Source: Georgenia satyanarayanai
Lineage (GTDB): Bacteria; Actinomycetota; Actinomycetes; Actinomycetales; Actinomycetaceae
Length of the DNA: 64,000 nucleotides
Direction of reading: 5' to 3'
Assembly (NCBI RefSeq): GCF_009193135.1
Contig: NZ_VUKC01000006.1
Span: 124,001 to 188,000, forward strand
Below, in pieces: positions 1-8,594 of this stretch. The notes beneath the pieces are model-generated. The model was not told the origin of the DNA and did no database searches. It saw nothing but the letters and a program-made list of their open reading frames with translations. The first letter of the stretch is position 1. Each line of letters opens with the position of its first letter. Both the position numbers and the translations under genes were made by a program.

Positions 1-2
1 CC

Positions 3-875
3 CTCGCCCCACCCGTCCCGAAATCGACGACCGACGCCGTGCTCGCGGCCGACCCGACTCTGGATGAGGACCTCACGCTGTGGCGAATGGGTGACAAGTG
101 CCCGGTGCCGCGGGTCATGCTCCTGGGAAAGCTCCGCGCGACCGCGCACGGCGTCAGCCAGGAGGTCTCCGAGCGCAAGCACCACTACATCGAACTCCTG
201 ACCTACCTGTGGTCACACCCGCACGGTGTCACCGCAGCGACCTTGGCCGACGAGTTCGGGTACAAGCGCGAGCGCGCCCGCGTCGAGATCAGCCACCTGC
301 GCAAGTACCTCGGCACCGACCCGCGCACAGGAGAGAGCTACCTGCCCACCGCCCCAGGCACTCGGGAGCGCACCGAGAACGGCTGGAGGGGGTACACGTT
401 GCGCGGCGTGCTGTTCGACGTCGACCTTTTCCGCCGCCTGCGCGTGCGCGGCCAGGCACGCGGTGCGGAGGGGCTGCCTGACCTCGTCACCGCTTTGCAC
501 CTGGTGCGCGGTGAGCCGTTCGCGGACCTGCGCGCCGACTCGTGGACGTGGATGTTCGAGGGCGAACGCCTCGACCAGGAGTTCGCCGCGGCAATTATCG
601 ACGTCGCCCACCTCGTCGCCACCCGCTCCATGAACGACGGCGACCTGCCAACCGCGCGCCGCGCCGCCGAGATCGCGCTCAGTGCCTCCCCATACGACGA
701 GATCTCCCGCCTCGACCTTGCCAGGGTCGCCGAACTCGAAGGCAACCACGCCGAAGCCGCACAGATCAGGGGCGAAGGCATCTTCAAACGCACCGACGAC
801 TATCGCGCCCCGCTCGACCCCGCGGAGCGAACCGAGAAGATCACCGCGGCACCAAGACGCCCGGGCAAACGGTAG
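3..875 (+). CDS. BTAD-domain protein of the ICE, C-terminal part (5' truncated by window edge)
   Basis: The frame is open to the left edge, so the true start lies outside the window; 290 residues are visible. After a short linker comes a winged-helix-like segment (about residues 45-115, containing SHPHGVTAATLADEFGYKR). It is followed by a helical segment resembling the bacterial transcriptional activator domain (LHLVRGEPFADLR, then TPR-like helices ending in YDEISRLDLARVAELEGNHAEA). Proteins of this build, often with N-terminal LysM or membrane segments, recur in actinobacterial conjugative elements; that is family knowledge and the N-terminus cannot be seen here. It is followed 11 bases later by a small gene with a strong ribosome binding site. 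Its role, regulatory or structural, is unknown. Confidence 0.75.
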   Translation, partial: LAPPVPKSTTDAVLAADPTLDEDLTLWRMGDKCPVPRVMLLGKLRATAHGVSQEVSERKHHYIELLTYLWSHPHGVTAATLADEFGYKRERARVEISHLRKYLGTDPRTGESYLPTAPGTRERTENGWRGYTLRGVLFDVDLFRRLRVRGQARGAEGLPDLVTALHLVRGEPFADLRADSWTWMFEGERLDQEFAAAIIDVAHLVATRSMNDGDLPTARRAAEIALSASPYDEISRLDLARVAELEGNHAEAAQIRGEGIFKRTDDYRAPLDPAERTEKITAAPRRPGKR

Positions 876-886
876 GAGGCAGCACA

Positions 887-1222
887 GTGGATCGGACTCG
901 GCAGCTTCGGTGTCACAGCCTCGAATCGGCTGGGCTGGTGATGGCGCGAACCAACCGAAAGGACGATGCGCGGGAACGTCCACGGCGCGCACAGTTGCGA
1001 ACGGCGCCGGAAGCGACACACGGGACATGCAGATCGAGGACGCCCGATGCTTCATGGCGCACGACGACCACGGTGAGCCCCTCCACCACCTCGAGGCGGT
1101 CAAGAGCCCCCTTGCCGGCGGCCGTCTGCGAGCTGCTTGACCTGGGCGAATCCGAGTCCGCACCCGTCGATATCCGCAACGATGCGGCACTATCCGGTGC
1201 CGGTGGGGATGGGCGGGCGTGA
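887..1222 (+). CDS. Small hypothetical ICE protein
   Basis: A 111-residue frame starts with GTG at 887, eight bases after a strong Shine-Dalgarno sequence (GGAGG at 874-878). Its TGA overlaps the GTG start of the next gene (1219), which argues for translational coupling. The N-terminal two thirds is Arg/Thr-rich and not convincing as folded protein, while the last 35 residues (CELLDLGESESAPVDIRND) look coding. A competing frame carries a short acidic peptide from 1027, so a frameshift in this gene is possible. No family recognised. Confidence 0.45.
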   Translation: MDRTRQLRCHSLESAGLVMARTNRKDDARERPRRAQLRTAPEATHGTCRSRTPDASWRTTTTVSPSTTSRRSRAPLPAAVCELLDLGESESAPVDIRNDAALSGAGGDGRA

Positions 1223-1536
1223 GCGGTATGAACGCGTTCCAGACCCGGCCCCAGAGTGAGCAGATGTCCACCGCGCGTCGGTTGCTCAAGCGCCGCGCCA
1301 GTCACGGTGACGAGCTCGACCTCCGCGACGGCCTCAGAGCCAACGCGGCCTTTTGGACCGTCGAGGGGCTCCACCCGCCCTATCCCCCGATCGGCGACGT
1401 CAGCGACCTGCCACTGCCGACCTTGCACGAGATCCGAGCCGCGCTGATTGCCGCCGCCCAGGCGACGAGCAACGTTCACGAGGCCAGCCTGATCGGTCAG
1501 GCGGCGGCCGAGCTCAACGGGGACGGGCTGGCATGA
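1219..1536 (+). CDS. Hypothetical ICE protein, 105 aa
   Basis: The protein is predicted soluble, with a basic N-terminus (STARRLLKRRASHGDELDLRDGLRAN) and a helical C-terminus rich in alanine. I do not recognise a family. GTG at 1219 overlaps the previous stop, and an in-frame ATG at 1228 is an alternative. The stop overlaps the ATG of the next gene at 1533, so the three genes 887-2858 appear to be one translationally coupled unit. Confidence 0.7.
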   Translation: MSGMNAFQTRPQSEQMSTARRLLKRRASHGDELDLRDGLRANAAFWTVEGLHPPYPPIGDVSDLPLPTLHEIRAALIAAAQATSNVHEASLIGQAAAELNGDGLA

Positions 1537-2858
1537 CCTACCGCGAGCACAGCACCGCCCTCGCCTGGCACCTGGCCACGCTCGTCACCACCAGCTCCTC
1601 GCGTCAGCTCGACGCCACCGCGCTCGGCGTCGCGCTCCTGGCCCGGCACGAAACCCTCCGGCTCGTGCAAGAGGCGACAACCGTGGCCACCGGACGAACT
1701 CCACCCGCGCCGCACCTGCTCGCCTCGACAGCCGCCCGCACGTTGCTGGAGGACGTGGTCCTAGACCCCGTGCGTGCGTTCGAGCGCGCCATCCTCACCT
1801 ACCCAGACATCAAGCCCAGCGTCGTCTACACGGCCATCGATCCCGACCATCTCGATGAGGGCGGGCAGACCTGGCGCCTCGCCGCCCGCGCTGCCATCCT
1901 CGCGCGCCACGATCTCACAGCCGAGGCCAGCACCTACGCCGGTGACCACCGGTGGGGCCTGGTGGCGGACGCCGCGGCGCTCACGCCACTACTGCAGCGG
2001 CTCGACCACCAGCTGATGGACTCCGCTCGCCGGCTCGATCCTGACGCCGGTCCCACTGTCAAGGCTCTGTCCGCGGCCCGGTACAGCCCGGCCGCGCTTG
2101 TCGCGAGCGAGGTTGACGCACTCGCCCACGGAGGTCGGCTGCCGAACCTGTCCGTCCTGGCGCTGCCGCCTACCTCGACCCAGCCCGTCCGGGTCGACTC
2201 CCCCACCACCCTGCTCGAGGCCCAGCGACGTCTACCCGCCCAACTGCGTGCAACCGACATCTCACCCGCCGTTATCGCGCACACCGCCATCGGCCAGGCC
2301 TACCTGCTCGACGTCGCCGCCGGCACCCTCGACGCACACCACTTCGCTCCCGACGCTGCACGCACCGCCCGGCAGCTCGGCGCTGAGCTCGCCGCGCGGA
2401 TCCGCCCTGAGCCGCGCGACGTCGTCGCGCTTGTGCCCGGTGATACCAGCGCCGTGATGCAGACGCGGGCGATGACCATCTACCTCAGCACCGACCGAAG
2501 CGTTGGCAGCGCCGACCTGGTGGCGATGCGTGGCCTGGTCCAGCACGCCCCCACGGTGGTCGACGCGCTCTGCCGCGCCGCCGACCGGCAGCTGACCTCC
2601 GGACGCTGGCTGACCTCTGCCGACGACCCCGACCTCCGCTGGGCGCCCTACCGGATCGTGGACGACCCGCCCCGACTCGTCACCGCACTCCGAGCTGTGC
2701 GCGAACAGTTCCCCGCTGAACAAGCCACCGCCCGACCCCGTCTCGACTCTGCCCACGCGGTTCTCGCGTCCATGCGGGCCCGCACCCACGACACCCGCCC
2801 GAACTCTCCTGCCATTGCGGCCCGTCGGTCACGGCGCGAGGGCCCCACCATCGCCTAA
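1533..2858 (+). CDS. Hypothetical ICE protein, 441 aa
   Basis: A long, mostly helical, Ala/Arg/Asp/Leu-rich soluble protein with no signal peptide, membrane segment or nucleotide-binding loop that I can see. The ATG at 1533 overlaps the preceding TGA, which supports the start. I do not recognise a family, though proteins of this kind travel with actinobacterial conjugative elements next to BTAD proteins, which is the reason for assigning it to the ICE. Its TAA (2856-2858) overlaps the stop codon of the convergent cargo oxidoreductase gene by four bases, leaving no room for a terminator between them. Confidence 0.75.
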   Translation: MTYREHSTALAWHLATLVTTSSSRQLDATALGVALLARHETLRLVQEATTVATGRTPPAPHLLASTAARTLLEDVVLDPVRAFERAILTYPDIKPSVVYTAIDPDHLDEGGQTWRLAARAAILARHDLTAEASTYAGDHRWGLVADAAALTPLLQRLDHQLMDSARRLDPDAGPTVKALSAARYSPAALVASEVDALAHGGRLPNLSVLALPPTSTQPVRVDSPTTLLEAQRRLPAQLRATDISPAVIAHTAIGQAYLLDVAAGTLDAHHFAPDAARTARQLGAELAARIRPEPRDVVALVPGDTSAVMQTRAMTIYLSTDRSVGSADLVAMRGLVQHAPTVVDALCRAADRQLTSGRWLTSADDPDLRWAPYRIVDDPPRLVTALRAVREQFPAEQATARPRLDSAHAVLASMRARTHDTRPNSPAIAARRSRREGPTIA

Positions 2859-4093
2859 AGGGAGATTTCTACGGAGCCGGCTGTCGGGTCGGCGTTGGTC
2901 ACGAGGTCCCAGGGGAGGCGGAAGACGCGGCCGGGGGACGCGGGCCAGGGGATCGTGCGGCGGGCGATGACCCGGCCGTCCTGTCGCACGGTCACCCGCG
3001 GGACGCGGACGTGCTCGCTCACCCAGGTCTCCAGCCGGCCGCGGGATGGAGCCGGTAGACCCGGCTGGTACAGCCCCGGCGCCACCCAGATGAACGGTGC
3101 GGCGCCGACGATCGGCACCGCTCCCCCTTCGGGGAACGCCACCCCGTCGAGGTGCTTCTCGACGGCGCGGGCCACGTGGGCGCCCCCTAGCGCGGCGACG
3201 TCGGCGGTGTCGACGGGGTGGACGAGGTTGCCGGCGGCGAAGACGCCGGGGCGGTCGGTCCGGCCGATGGAGTCAACCAGCGGCCCGAGGGTACCCCGGT
3301 CGAGCGTGATGCCGCCGCTGCGTGCGAGCTCGTGGTCGGGGATCCAGTCGCCGGTGAAGACCACCGTGTCGCACTCGACCACGCGCCGCACACCGGTACG
3401 CAGATCCTCGATCTCCACGCCCGTCACCCGTGTCCGCCCGAGCACCTGCGTCACGCGGCTGCGGGTCGCCACGCTGGCGCGGAACATCGCCCGACCGCCC
3501 AGGTTGAAGGCGGCGTAGGACTCGGGTCGGTCGTGCCGGGTGACAAGCAGCTCGGTGCGGCAGCCGGCCTCCTTGAGCGTCATGACGGCGGACCACGAGA
3601 CGAGCTCGGCACCGACCACCACGGCCCGGGTCCCCACCTCCTGGTGGTGCAGGTGGATCTTGTTCTGCAGCTCGCCGGTGGTGAACACCCCGGCGGGCCG
3701 CCCGCCGGGGATCATCCGGGCCGGCCGCGGACGCTCGCGAGCGCCGGTGGCCAGCACGACCACCGAAGCCGAGACGCACTCGCGCCCGCGGGGGCTGGTG
3801 ATCTCCAGTGAACCGTCCTCACCCCAGGACGTCACCATCGTCCCCGTGAGGAGTGACGCCCCGGCGTCGAGAGCCTCCCTGACCAGCCGCCGGGCGTACC
3901 GCGGCCCCGTGGTGAAGGTGCGCTTGTCCCGGATGCCGTACCCCGGGTGGTCGGAGTGGCGCGGGATGCCACCGGCCTCCTGCTCCCGCTCCAGCACGAG
4001 CACCCGAGCGGACGTCCGCGAGGCCAGCGTCGCAGCAGCCGTCAGCCCGGCAGGGCCGCCGCCGATGATGGCGACGTCGGTGGTAATGGTCAT
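2855..4093 (-). CDS. FAD-dependent pyridine nucleotide-type oxidoreductase
   Basis: A 412-residue flavoprotein of the class that pairs with GlpA-like dehydrogenases and opine oxidase A-type subunits. The N-terminus has the dinucleotide motif GGGPAG (about residues 11-16) followed by EREQEAGGIPRH. A central ATGARERPR segment, a second nucleotide-binding region around VVVGAELVSWSA and a C-terminal FAD-contact GVFAAGN are visible. The second motif lacks a classical GxGxxG, so NAD(P) binding there is uncertain. The ATG overlaps the upstream gene's stop by four bases (4090-4093), so the two are probably made together and may form a complex. It is the promoter-distal gene of the cargo operon. Likely role: electron-transfer partner in oxidation of a phosphorylated substrate (inference). 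Confidence 0.85.
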   Translation of the reverse strand: MTITTDVAIIGGGPAGLTAAATLASRTSARVLVLEREQEAGGIPRHSDHPGYGIRDKRTFTTGPRYARRLVREALDAGASLLTGTMVTSWGEDGSLEITSPRGRECVSASVVVLATGARERPRPARMIPGGRPAGVFTTGELQNKIHLHHQEVGTRAVVVGAELVSWSAVMTLKEAGCRTELLVTRHDRPESYAAFNLGGRAMFRASVATRSRVTQVLGRTRVTGVEIEDLRTGVRRVVECDTVVFTGDWIPDHELARSGGITLDRGTLGPLVDSIGRTDRPGVFAAGNLVHPVDTADVAALGGAHVARAVEKHLDGVAFPEGGAVPIVGAAPFIWVAPGLYQPGLPAPSRGRLETWVSEHVRVPRVTVRQDGRVIARRTIPWPASPGRVFRLPWDLVTNADPTAGSVEISL

Positions 4094-5475
4094 CGCGATG
4101 CCCCCTGGAGGTGCTTGGTGATGCAGGCGTCAACGTTCGCTCCGCAGTAAAAGCCCTGGCAGCGCCCGTTGGTGGCGCGGGTGCGCTTGCTGACGCCGGC
4201 GCGGTCGACGGCCGGCACGGTCGAGGTGAGCGCGTCGCGGATCTCCCCGGCGGTCACCCGCTCGCAGAAGCAGACGACCTCGCCGTAGGCCGGGTCCGCG
4301 GCGATGAGGTCGCCGCGCTCGAACGGCCGGTGCCCGCACTCGCCGATGTTCGGCATCCGCGGCGGATCCGCCACCACGGCCTTCTCCTCGAGCGCCAGAC
4401 CCGCCCCGTGCAGCAGACCCGCTACCTCCTCGGCGATCGCCATCGACGACGTCAGCCCGGTGGACCGGATCCCCCCGACCAGCACGTACCGCTGGGCAGA
4501 CTCCGGGACGATGAGGTAGTCGCCGTGGTCGATGGAGGCCCGCAACCCGGCGTAGGCGGTGGTGACCTCCTCCTCGAAGAGCACCGGCATGAGCTTCTCG
4601 CCCTTGGTGCGCAGGAAGTCGAAGCCCTTCTCGGAGGTGCCGGTCGCGGTCTTGTCCTCGAGGTCCTCGGCGGTGGGGCCGAGCATGACGTTGCCGTAGA
4701 CGGTGGGGCTGACGAGCACGCCCTTGCCGAGCTTGCTCGGCACCGGCAGCACGATCTTGTCCACCAGCGGCCGGGCGAGCTTGTCGAACACCAGCAGCTC
4801 ACCGCGGCGCGGGGTGACGGTGAAGCGGTCGTGCCCCATGACGCGGTCGAGGACGTCCGCCCCCAGGCCGGCGGCGTTGATCATCCACCGGGTGCGGACC
4901 GGCCCCCGAGACGTCTGGAGCGTGGTGGTTCCGTCGTCGTGCACGACGACGTCGCGCACCTCGTGCTCGAGCAGCAGCGTGGCCCCATTCTCGACAGCCT
5001 CGGTCGCGTAGGCGATCGACGGCGTCCACGGGCAGATGATCGACTCGTCGGGAACCGACAGCCCGCCGAGCACCCCCGGCCCGAGGTCCGGCACCGCGGC
5101 GTAGACCTCCTCCGCGGTCAGCCGCTCGCACCGCTCGTACCCGTTGGCCACCGCCTTCTCCTGCAGCGCGGGAAGGTTGGCGAGCTCCTCCTCAGTCCAC
5201 GCGACGAGAACGGCGCCGGTGCGCTCCAGCGGGATGCCGGTCTGCGCGGCGTAGTCGGCCAGCAGCTCGTACCCGCGCCGCACCAGCCGGGACTCGGTCG
5301 TCCCTGGCTTGGCGTCGAAGCCGGTGTGCAGGATCGCGGTGTTGGCCTTGCTCGTGCCCTGGCCCACGTCGTTGGCGGCGTCGAGCAGGGCGACGTCGAG
5401 TTCGTACCGGCTCAGGGCGCGGGCGATGGCGGTGCCGACCACGCCGGCTCCGACGACGGTGACGTCGTAGGTCAT
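4090..5475 (-). CDS. GlpA-like FAD-dependent dehydrogenase with C-terminal [2Fe-2S] domain
   Basis: A 461-residue DAO-type flavoprotein related to anaerobic glycerol-3-phosphate dehydrogenase. The N-terminus carries VVGAGVVGTAIARAL (FAD), then KANTAILHTGFDAKPGT typical of GlpA/LhgO-like enzymes. The last ~60 residues are a BFD-like iron-sulfur module with cysteines in VVCFCERVTAGEI and RCQGFYC. An in-frame ATG at 5493 exists, but the purine-rich ribosome binding site (GAGAGGAAG) lies inside that extension, so 5475 is preferred. The 4-base overlap with the following flavoprotein suggests a two-subunit enzyme. Glycerol-3-phosphate itself is not assured; the neighbouring FGGY kinase could make another polyol phosphate. 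Confidence 0.88.
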   Translation of the reverse strand: MTYDVTVVGAGVVGTAIARALSRYELDVALLDAANDVGQGTSKANTAILHTGFDAKPGTTESRLVRRGYELLADYAAQTGIPLERTGAVLVAWTEEELANLPALQEKAVANGYERCERLTAEEVYAAVPDLGPGVLGGLSVPDESIICPWTPSIAYATEAVENGATLLLEHEVRDVVVHDDGTTTLQTSRGPVRTRWMINAAGLGADVLDRVMGHDRFTVTPRRGELLVFDKLARPLVDKIVLPVPSKLGKGVLVSPTVYGNVMLGPTAEDLEDKTATGTSEKGFDFLRTKGEKLMPVLFEEEVTTAYAGLRASIDHGDYLIVPESAQRYVLVGGIRSTGLTSSMAIAEEVAGLLHGAGLALEEKAVVADPPRMPNIGECGHRPFERGDLIAADPAYGEVVCFCERVTAGEIRDALTSTVPAVDRAGVSKRTRATNGRCQGFYCGANVDACITKHLQGASR

Positions 5476-5505
5476 CGTCTTCCTCTCAGTCATGCTGACA
5501 CCACG

Positions 5506-7020
5506 TCAGCGCGCGACGGCGGGGCTGAAGGCCACCGGGAAGGTGACGTCCTCGGCGTCCGTCCAGGGGTAGAGCGTCCGGGGCAGGCGTTGGAAGTCGA
5601 GCCGGTCCAGCGACGCAGCGGCGGAGCCGGGGGTGTCGGTCTCGCAGATCTCCCCGGCGAAGGCGGTGTACCCGGCACGGAAGGAGGTGTTCGCTTTGAC
5701 GCCCACGAGGTCGTACAGCGTCGGCTCGACGCCGTGCGCGCGAAAGAGCTGCGGGTCGCCGTTGCCGGCCATCCACTCGCACACGACGATGTCCAGCGTG
5801 CCCACCCGCAGGACGGCGGTGCGCCCGATCCGGTTGACCATCCCCCGCCCGGCGGGCCCCTCCTGGGTGAAGACGCCGTCGTGGAGGGACCTCACGTAGG
5901 CCTCGACCTCCACGCGCACCACCTTGGGGTCGCGCGTGCCGCCGATGGTGAACCGGGCACGGTTGCCGACGCCGACCTCGTGGGCCTGGCGGGCCGCCGT
6001 GGAGTCGTTGACGACGACGGCGGCGCGCACCGTGGTCCCCCGCTCCAGGATCCGGGCGGCCACGGCCATGCTGTCGCCCGGCGCACCGGCGTTGCAGGAG
6101 TCGGCGGAGTCCACGAGGATCACCGGCTTCGCGGCGTCGGCGCTCTCTGCGCGGTCGATGACGTCGTCGATGCTCATGAGGTTGGTGGTGAACTCGTGGC
6201 GCGCGGCGTAGAGCCGGCCGGCGAGCTCACGGGCGTAACTCGCGGCCGTCTCCCGGTCCGTGGCAATCGCGAGCGCCGTGGAGTTGCCCACCGGGATGTC
6301 CAGCCACGGCTGCATCTGGTAGAGGGAGAAGTCGAGCAGGGTCCCCTCGGCGACGAGGGATTCCCCGTACTCCATGAGCTCGCGGAACGGCCCGCGGTGG
6401 GTGTTGTAGGTGGAGGCCGAGACGATCATCGGGATCGGGGCCCACGCCATGACGGGCTTGACCTCCGCCGTCGCCGCCGCCAGGCCGAGCGTGGCCGTAC
6501 GGTGCCCGGTCTCGAAGTAGTCCACGTGCGGGTAGGTGTGGTAAGCGCACAGGATGTTCAGGGTCGTGATGAGGTCCTGGGAGATGTACCCGTGCAGGTC
6601 GGTGGAGGCGGCGATGACACACCCCTCCCCCACGAGCTCGCGCACCCGGCGGGCGATGAGCGCCTCGGGGTCGTCCACCTCGGTGGTCTGCAGCGCGCCA
6701 TGGAAGGAGAGGAAGACACCGTCGAGCGGCAGGCTCTCGATGATCTCCCGCTCGAGGTTTTCGAGAAAGTAGTCGAGCACCTCCTGCTCGGCCTTCCCGC
6801 CGCTCTGGCAAGACATGGTGGTGCCGTAGACGATCTCCGGCTGCAGCTCGGACTCCTCCAGGGCGGCGATCATGCCGCCGACGGCGCTGGGCGTGCCGCC
6901 GAGGGTCTCACGCACCTGCGAGCCCCGCAGGATCCCGTTCTGCTGCCAGAACTCCATCGGTGAGGTCACCGGGGTGAAGGAGTTGCTCTCCTGCCGGAAC
7001 TCGGCCACAAGGACGCGCAT
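5506..7020 (-). CDS. M81 family metallopeptidase-like protein (MlrC type)
   Basis: A 504-residue protein matching the two-part MlrC/DUF1485 architecture. The N-terminus is MRVLVAEFRQESNSFTP, the central part contains DLHGYIS and an ETGHRTA segment with probable metal-ligand His/Asp/Glu residues, and the C-terminal half has DSADSCNAGAPGDSMAVAA. The named member, microcystinase C, cleaves linear microcystin; most family members have no known substrate. The start at 7020 fits conserved family N-termini. It lies between the kinase and the GlpA-like genes, so a metabolic amidohydrolase or isomerase-like role on the operon's substrate is more likely than peptide degradation (inference). Confidence 0.88.
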   Translation of the reverse strand: MRVLVAEFRQESNSFTPVTSPMEFWQQNGILRGSQVRETLGGTPSAVGGMIAALEESELQPEIVYGTTMSCQSGGKAEQEVLDYFLENLEREIIESLPLDGVFLSFHGALQTTEVDDPEALIARRVRELVGEGCVIAASTDLHGYISQDLITTLNILCAYHTYPHVDYFETGHRTATLGLAAATAEVKPVMAWAPIPMIVSASTYNTHRGPFRELMEYGESLVAEGTLLDFSLYQMQPWLDIPVGNSTALAIATDRETAASYARELAGRLYAARHEFTTNLMSIDDVIDRAESADAAKPVILVDSADSCNAGAPGDSMAVAARILERGTTVRAAVVVNDSTAARQAHEVGVGNRARFTIGGTRDPKVVRVEVEAYVRSLHDGVFTQEGPAGRGMVNRIGRTAVLRVGTLDIVVCEWMAGNGDPQLFRAHGVEPTLYDLVGVKANTSFRAGYTAFAGEICETDTPGSAAASLDRLDFQRLPRTLYPWTDAEDVTFPVAFSPAVAR

Positions 7021-7072
7021 GTGTCTGTCTTTCCTTCGTCGAGAGAGTGTCGGGTGAGGCGGCGGACCGGCC

Positions 7073-8566
7073 CTAGTAGTCGCCGTTGAGCTCGGTGAAG
7101 ACCTCCCGCAGCGCGGGGTAGAGCTTGGTGTAGACGGAGAACAGCCGGTCGTAGGAGGCGCAGGCGGCCGGGTCGGGATGGAAGCGGCGCTCGATGCGGA
7201 CCGCGTCGGCGACGGCGGCGTAGTCCCGCAGCCGCCCGAGGCCCACCATGCCGCAGTAGTACGCCCCCATGGCACCGGTGTGCGTCGGCCCCTCGGGGAT
7301 CTCGACCGGCACCTGGAGGACGTCGGCCAGCATCTGCATCCACACGTCGCTGGTGGCCCCGCCACCGACCACGCGGATGCTGGGCAGCTCCGGCCCGCCG
7401 GCCGCCCGGTACTGCTCGTAGCTCATCCGGTGCGTGTAGCAGATGCTCTCCATGACGGCGCGCACCATGTGGCGGCGGTCGTGGCGGCCGGTGAGGTTGA
7501 GGAACAGACCCTTGGCGTTCTTGCCCAGCGGGGGCAGCTCCCCACTGAGCCAGTGCGTGGCCAGCAGGTTCTCCGCGCCGGGCTCGATCTGGGCGACCTC
7601 GCGGTTGACCAGATCGTTCACGGCCGGCCCCAGCGACTCCTTCTCCGCGCGGTAGAGCTGCTCCACCGCCCAGTCGTAGGCCAGGCAGCCGGTCTGCAGC
7701 GGGTAGGTCTCGCCGTGGAAGTCAGCGCCCATGGTGAAGCGCAGCGGAGCGGACCCAGCAGACCCGCCCGACTCCACGGTGCGCACCAGCCAGGAGGAGC
7801 TGCCAAGGTAGATGTGCACGCCGCCGGCCCGGGCGGTGCCGGTCCCGACGGTGATCGCCGGCAGGTCACCGAAGCCGTTGAACACCCGGGTCGCGCTGGT
7901 CAGTCCCAGCTCGGCGGCCGCCGCCTCGGTGAGCGTGCCCACCCCGGCGGTCGAGGGCCGTGACGGCGGGAACTTCCCGACGTCGTCGGCAAGCCCCGCG
8001 GCCGCGACGGTCCGCTCGTAGCGCTCCTGGGTGACGGCGTCGGGAGCATGGAAGAAGTCGTCGGAGGGCTCGGTGACCAGAGTCCCGGTGGCCCGGTACT
8101 TGAAGTAGGTGTTGAGGCCGACGACGTGCCGGGCGCGGTCCCACACCTCCGGCTCGTTCTCCTTGAGCCACATGAGCCGGGGCCAGTACTCCTGCCCGGT
8201 GCCCACGAACGTGCCCATCGCCTCGTTGAGGCGCTGGGCCTGCTCGGTAGCCCGGGAGTCCAACCAGATCATCGCCTCGGTGAGCGGGGCGCCGTCAGCG
8301 TCGAGCGGGACGATGGCTTTCCAGGTGGCGGCAATGACGAGGCCGGCGACGTCGGCCGGGTCCGCGCCGGCCTGGCCCACGACCGTCCGGGCGGCGCGGG
8401 TGATCGCCGCCCAGATCTCGGTGGGAGACTGCTCCGCCCATCCGGCCGCGGGTTGGGACAGCGAGTAGGACTCGCCGACCTCCGCGAGGATGGCGCCGTT
8501 CTCGTCGGCGAGGATCGCCTTGAGGGACGTGGTGCCGCAATCGCAGGCCAGGACCAGCTTGCTCAT
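7073..8566 (-). CDS. FGGY-family carbohydrate kinase (xylulokinase-like)
   Basis: A 497-residue sugar or polyol kinase of the ASKHA fold. The N-terminal phosphate loop DCGTTSLKAIL is present at residues 8-18, with LVIAATWKAIVPLD and DSRATEQ (substrate-side region), and the C-terminal adenosine motif VVGGGATSDVWMQMLADVLQVPVEIPEG. It probably phosphorylates the compound imported by the adjacent symporter; xylulose, ribulose or another polyol cannot be distinguished by eye. It starts with ATG at 8566, 28 bases after the symporter gene, and is followed by the MlrC-type gene, all on the minus strand as one operon. Confidence 0.9.
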   Translation of the reverse strand: MSKLVLACDCGTTSLKAILADENGAILAEVGESYSLSQPAAGWAEQSPTEIWAAITRAARTVVGQAGADPADVAGLVIAATWKAIVPLDADGAPLTEAMIWLDSRATEQAQRLNEAMGTFVGTGQEYWPRLMWLKENEPEVWDRARHVVGLNTYFKYRATGTLVTEPSDDFFHAPDAVTQERYERTVAAAGLADDVGKFPPSRPSTAGVGTLTEAAAAELGLTSATRVFNGFGDLPAITVGTGTARAGGVHIYLGSSSWLVRTVESGGSAGSAPLRFTMGADFHGETYPLQTGCLAYDWAVEQLYRAEKESLGPAVNDLVNREVAQIEPGAENLLATHWLSGELPPLGKNAKGLFLNLTGRHDRRHMVRAVMESICYTHRMSYEQYRAAGGPELPSIRVVGGGATSDVWMQMLADVLQVPVEIPEGPTHTGAMGAYYCGMVGLGRLRDYAAVADAVRIERRFHPDPAACASYDRLFSVYTKLYPALREVFTELNGDY

Positions 8567-8594
8567 CGTTGCCTTTCTCCTTCTCCCGGTGCCG

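Noticed and set aside
4111-6963. 950-codon plus-strand open frame opposite the cargo operon
   Set aside because: It is the antisense shadow of the GlpA-like and MlrC-type genes, whose products carry full family motifs; the plus-strand product is low-complexity Val/Gly/Asp-rich sequence.
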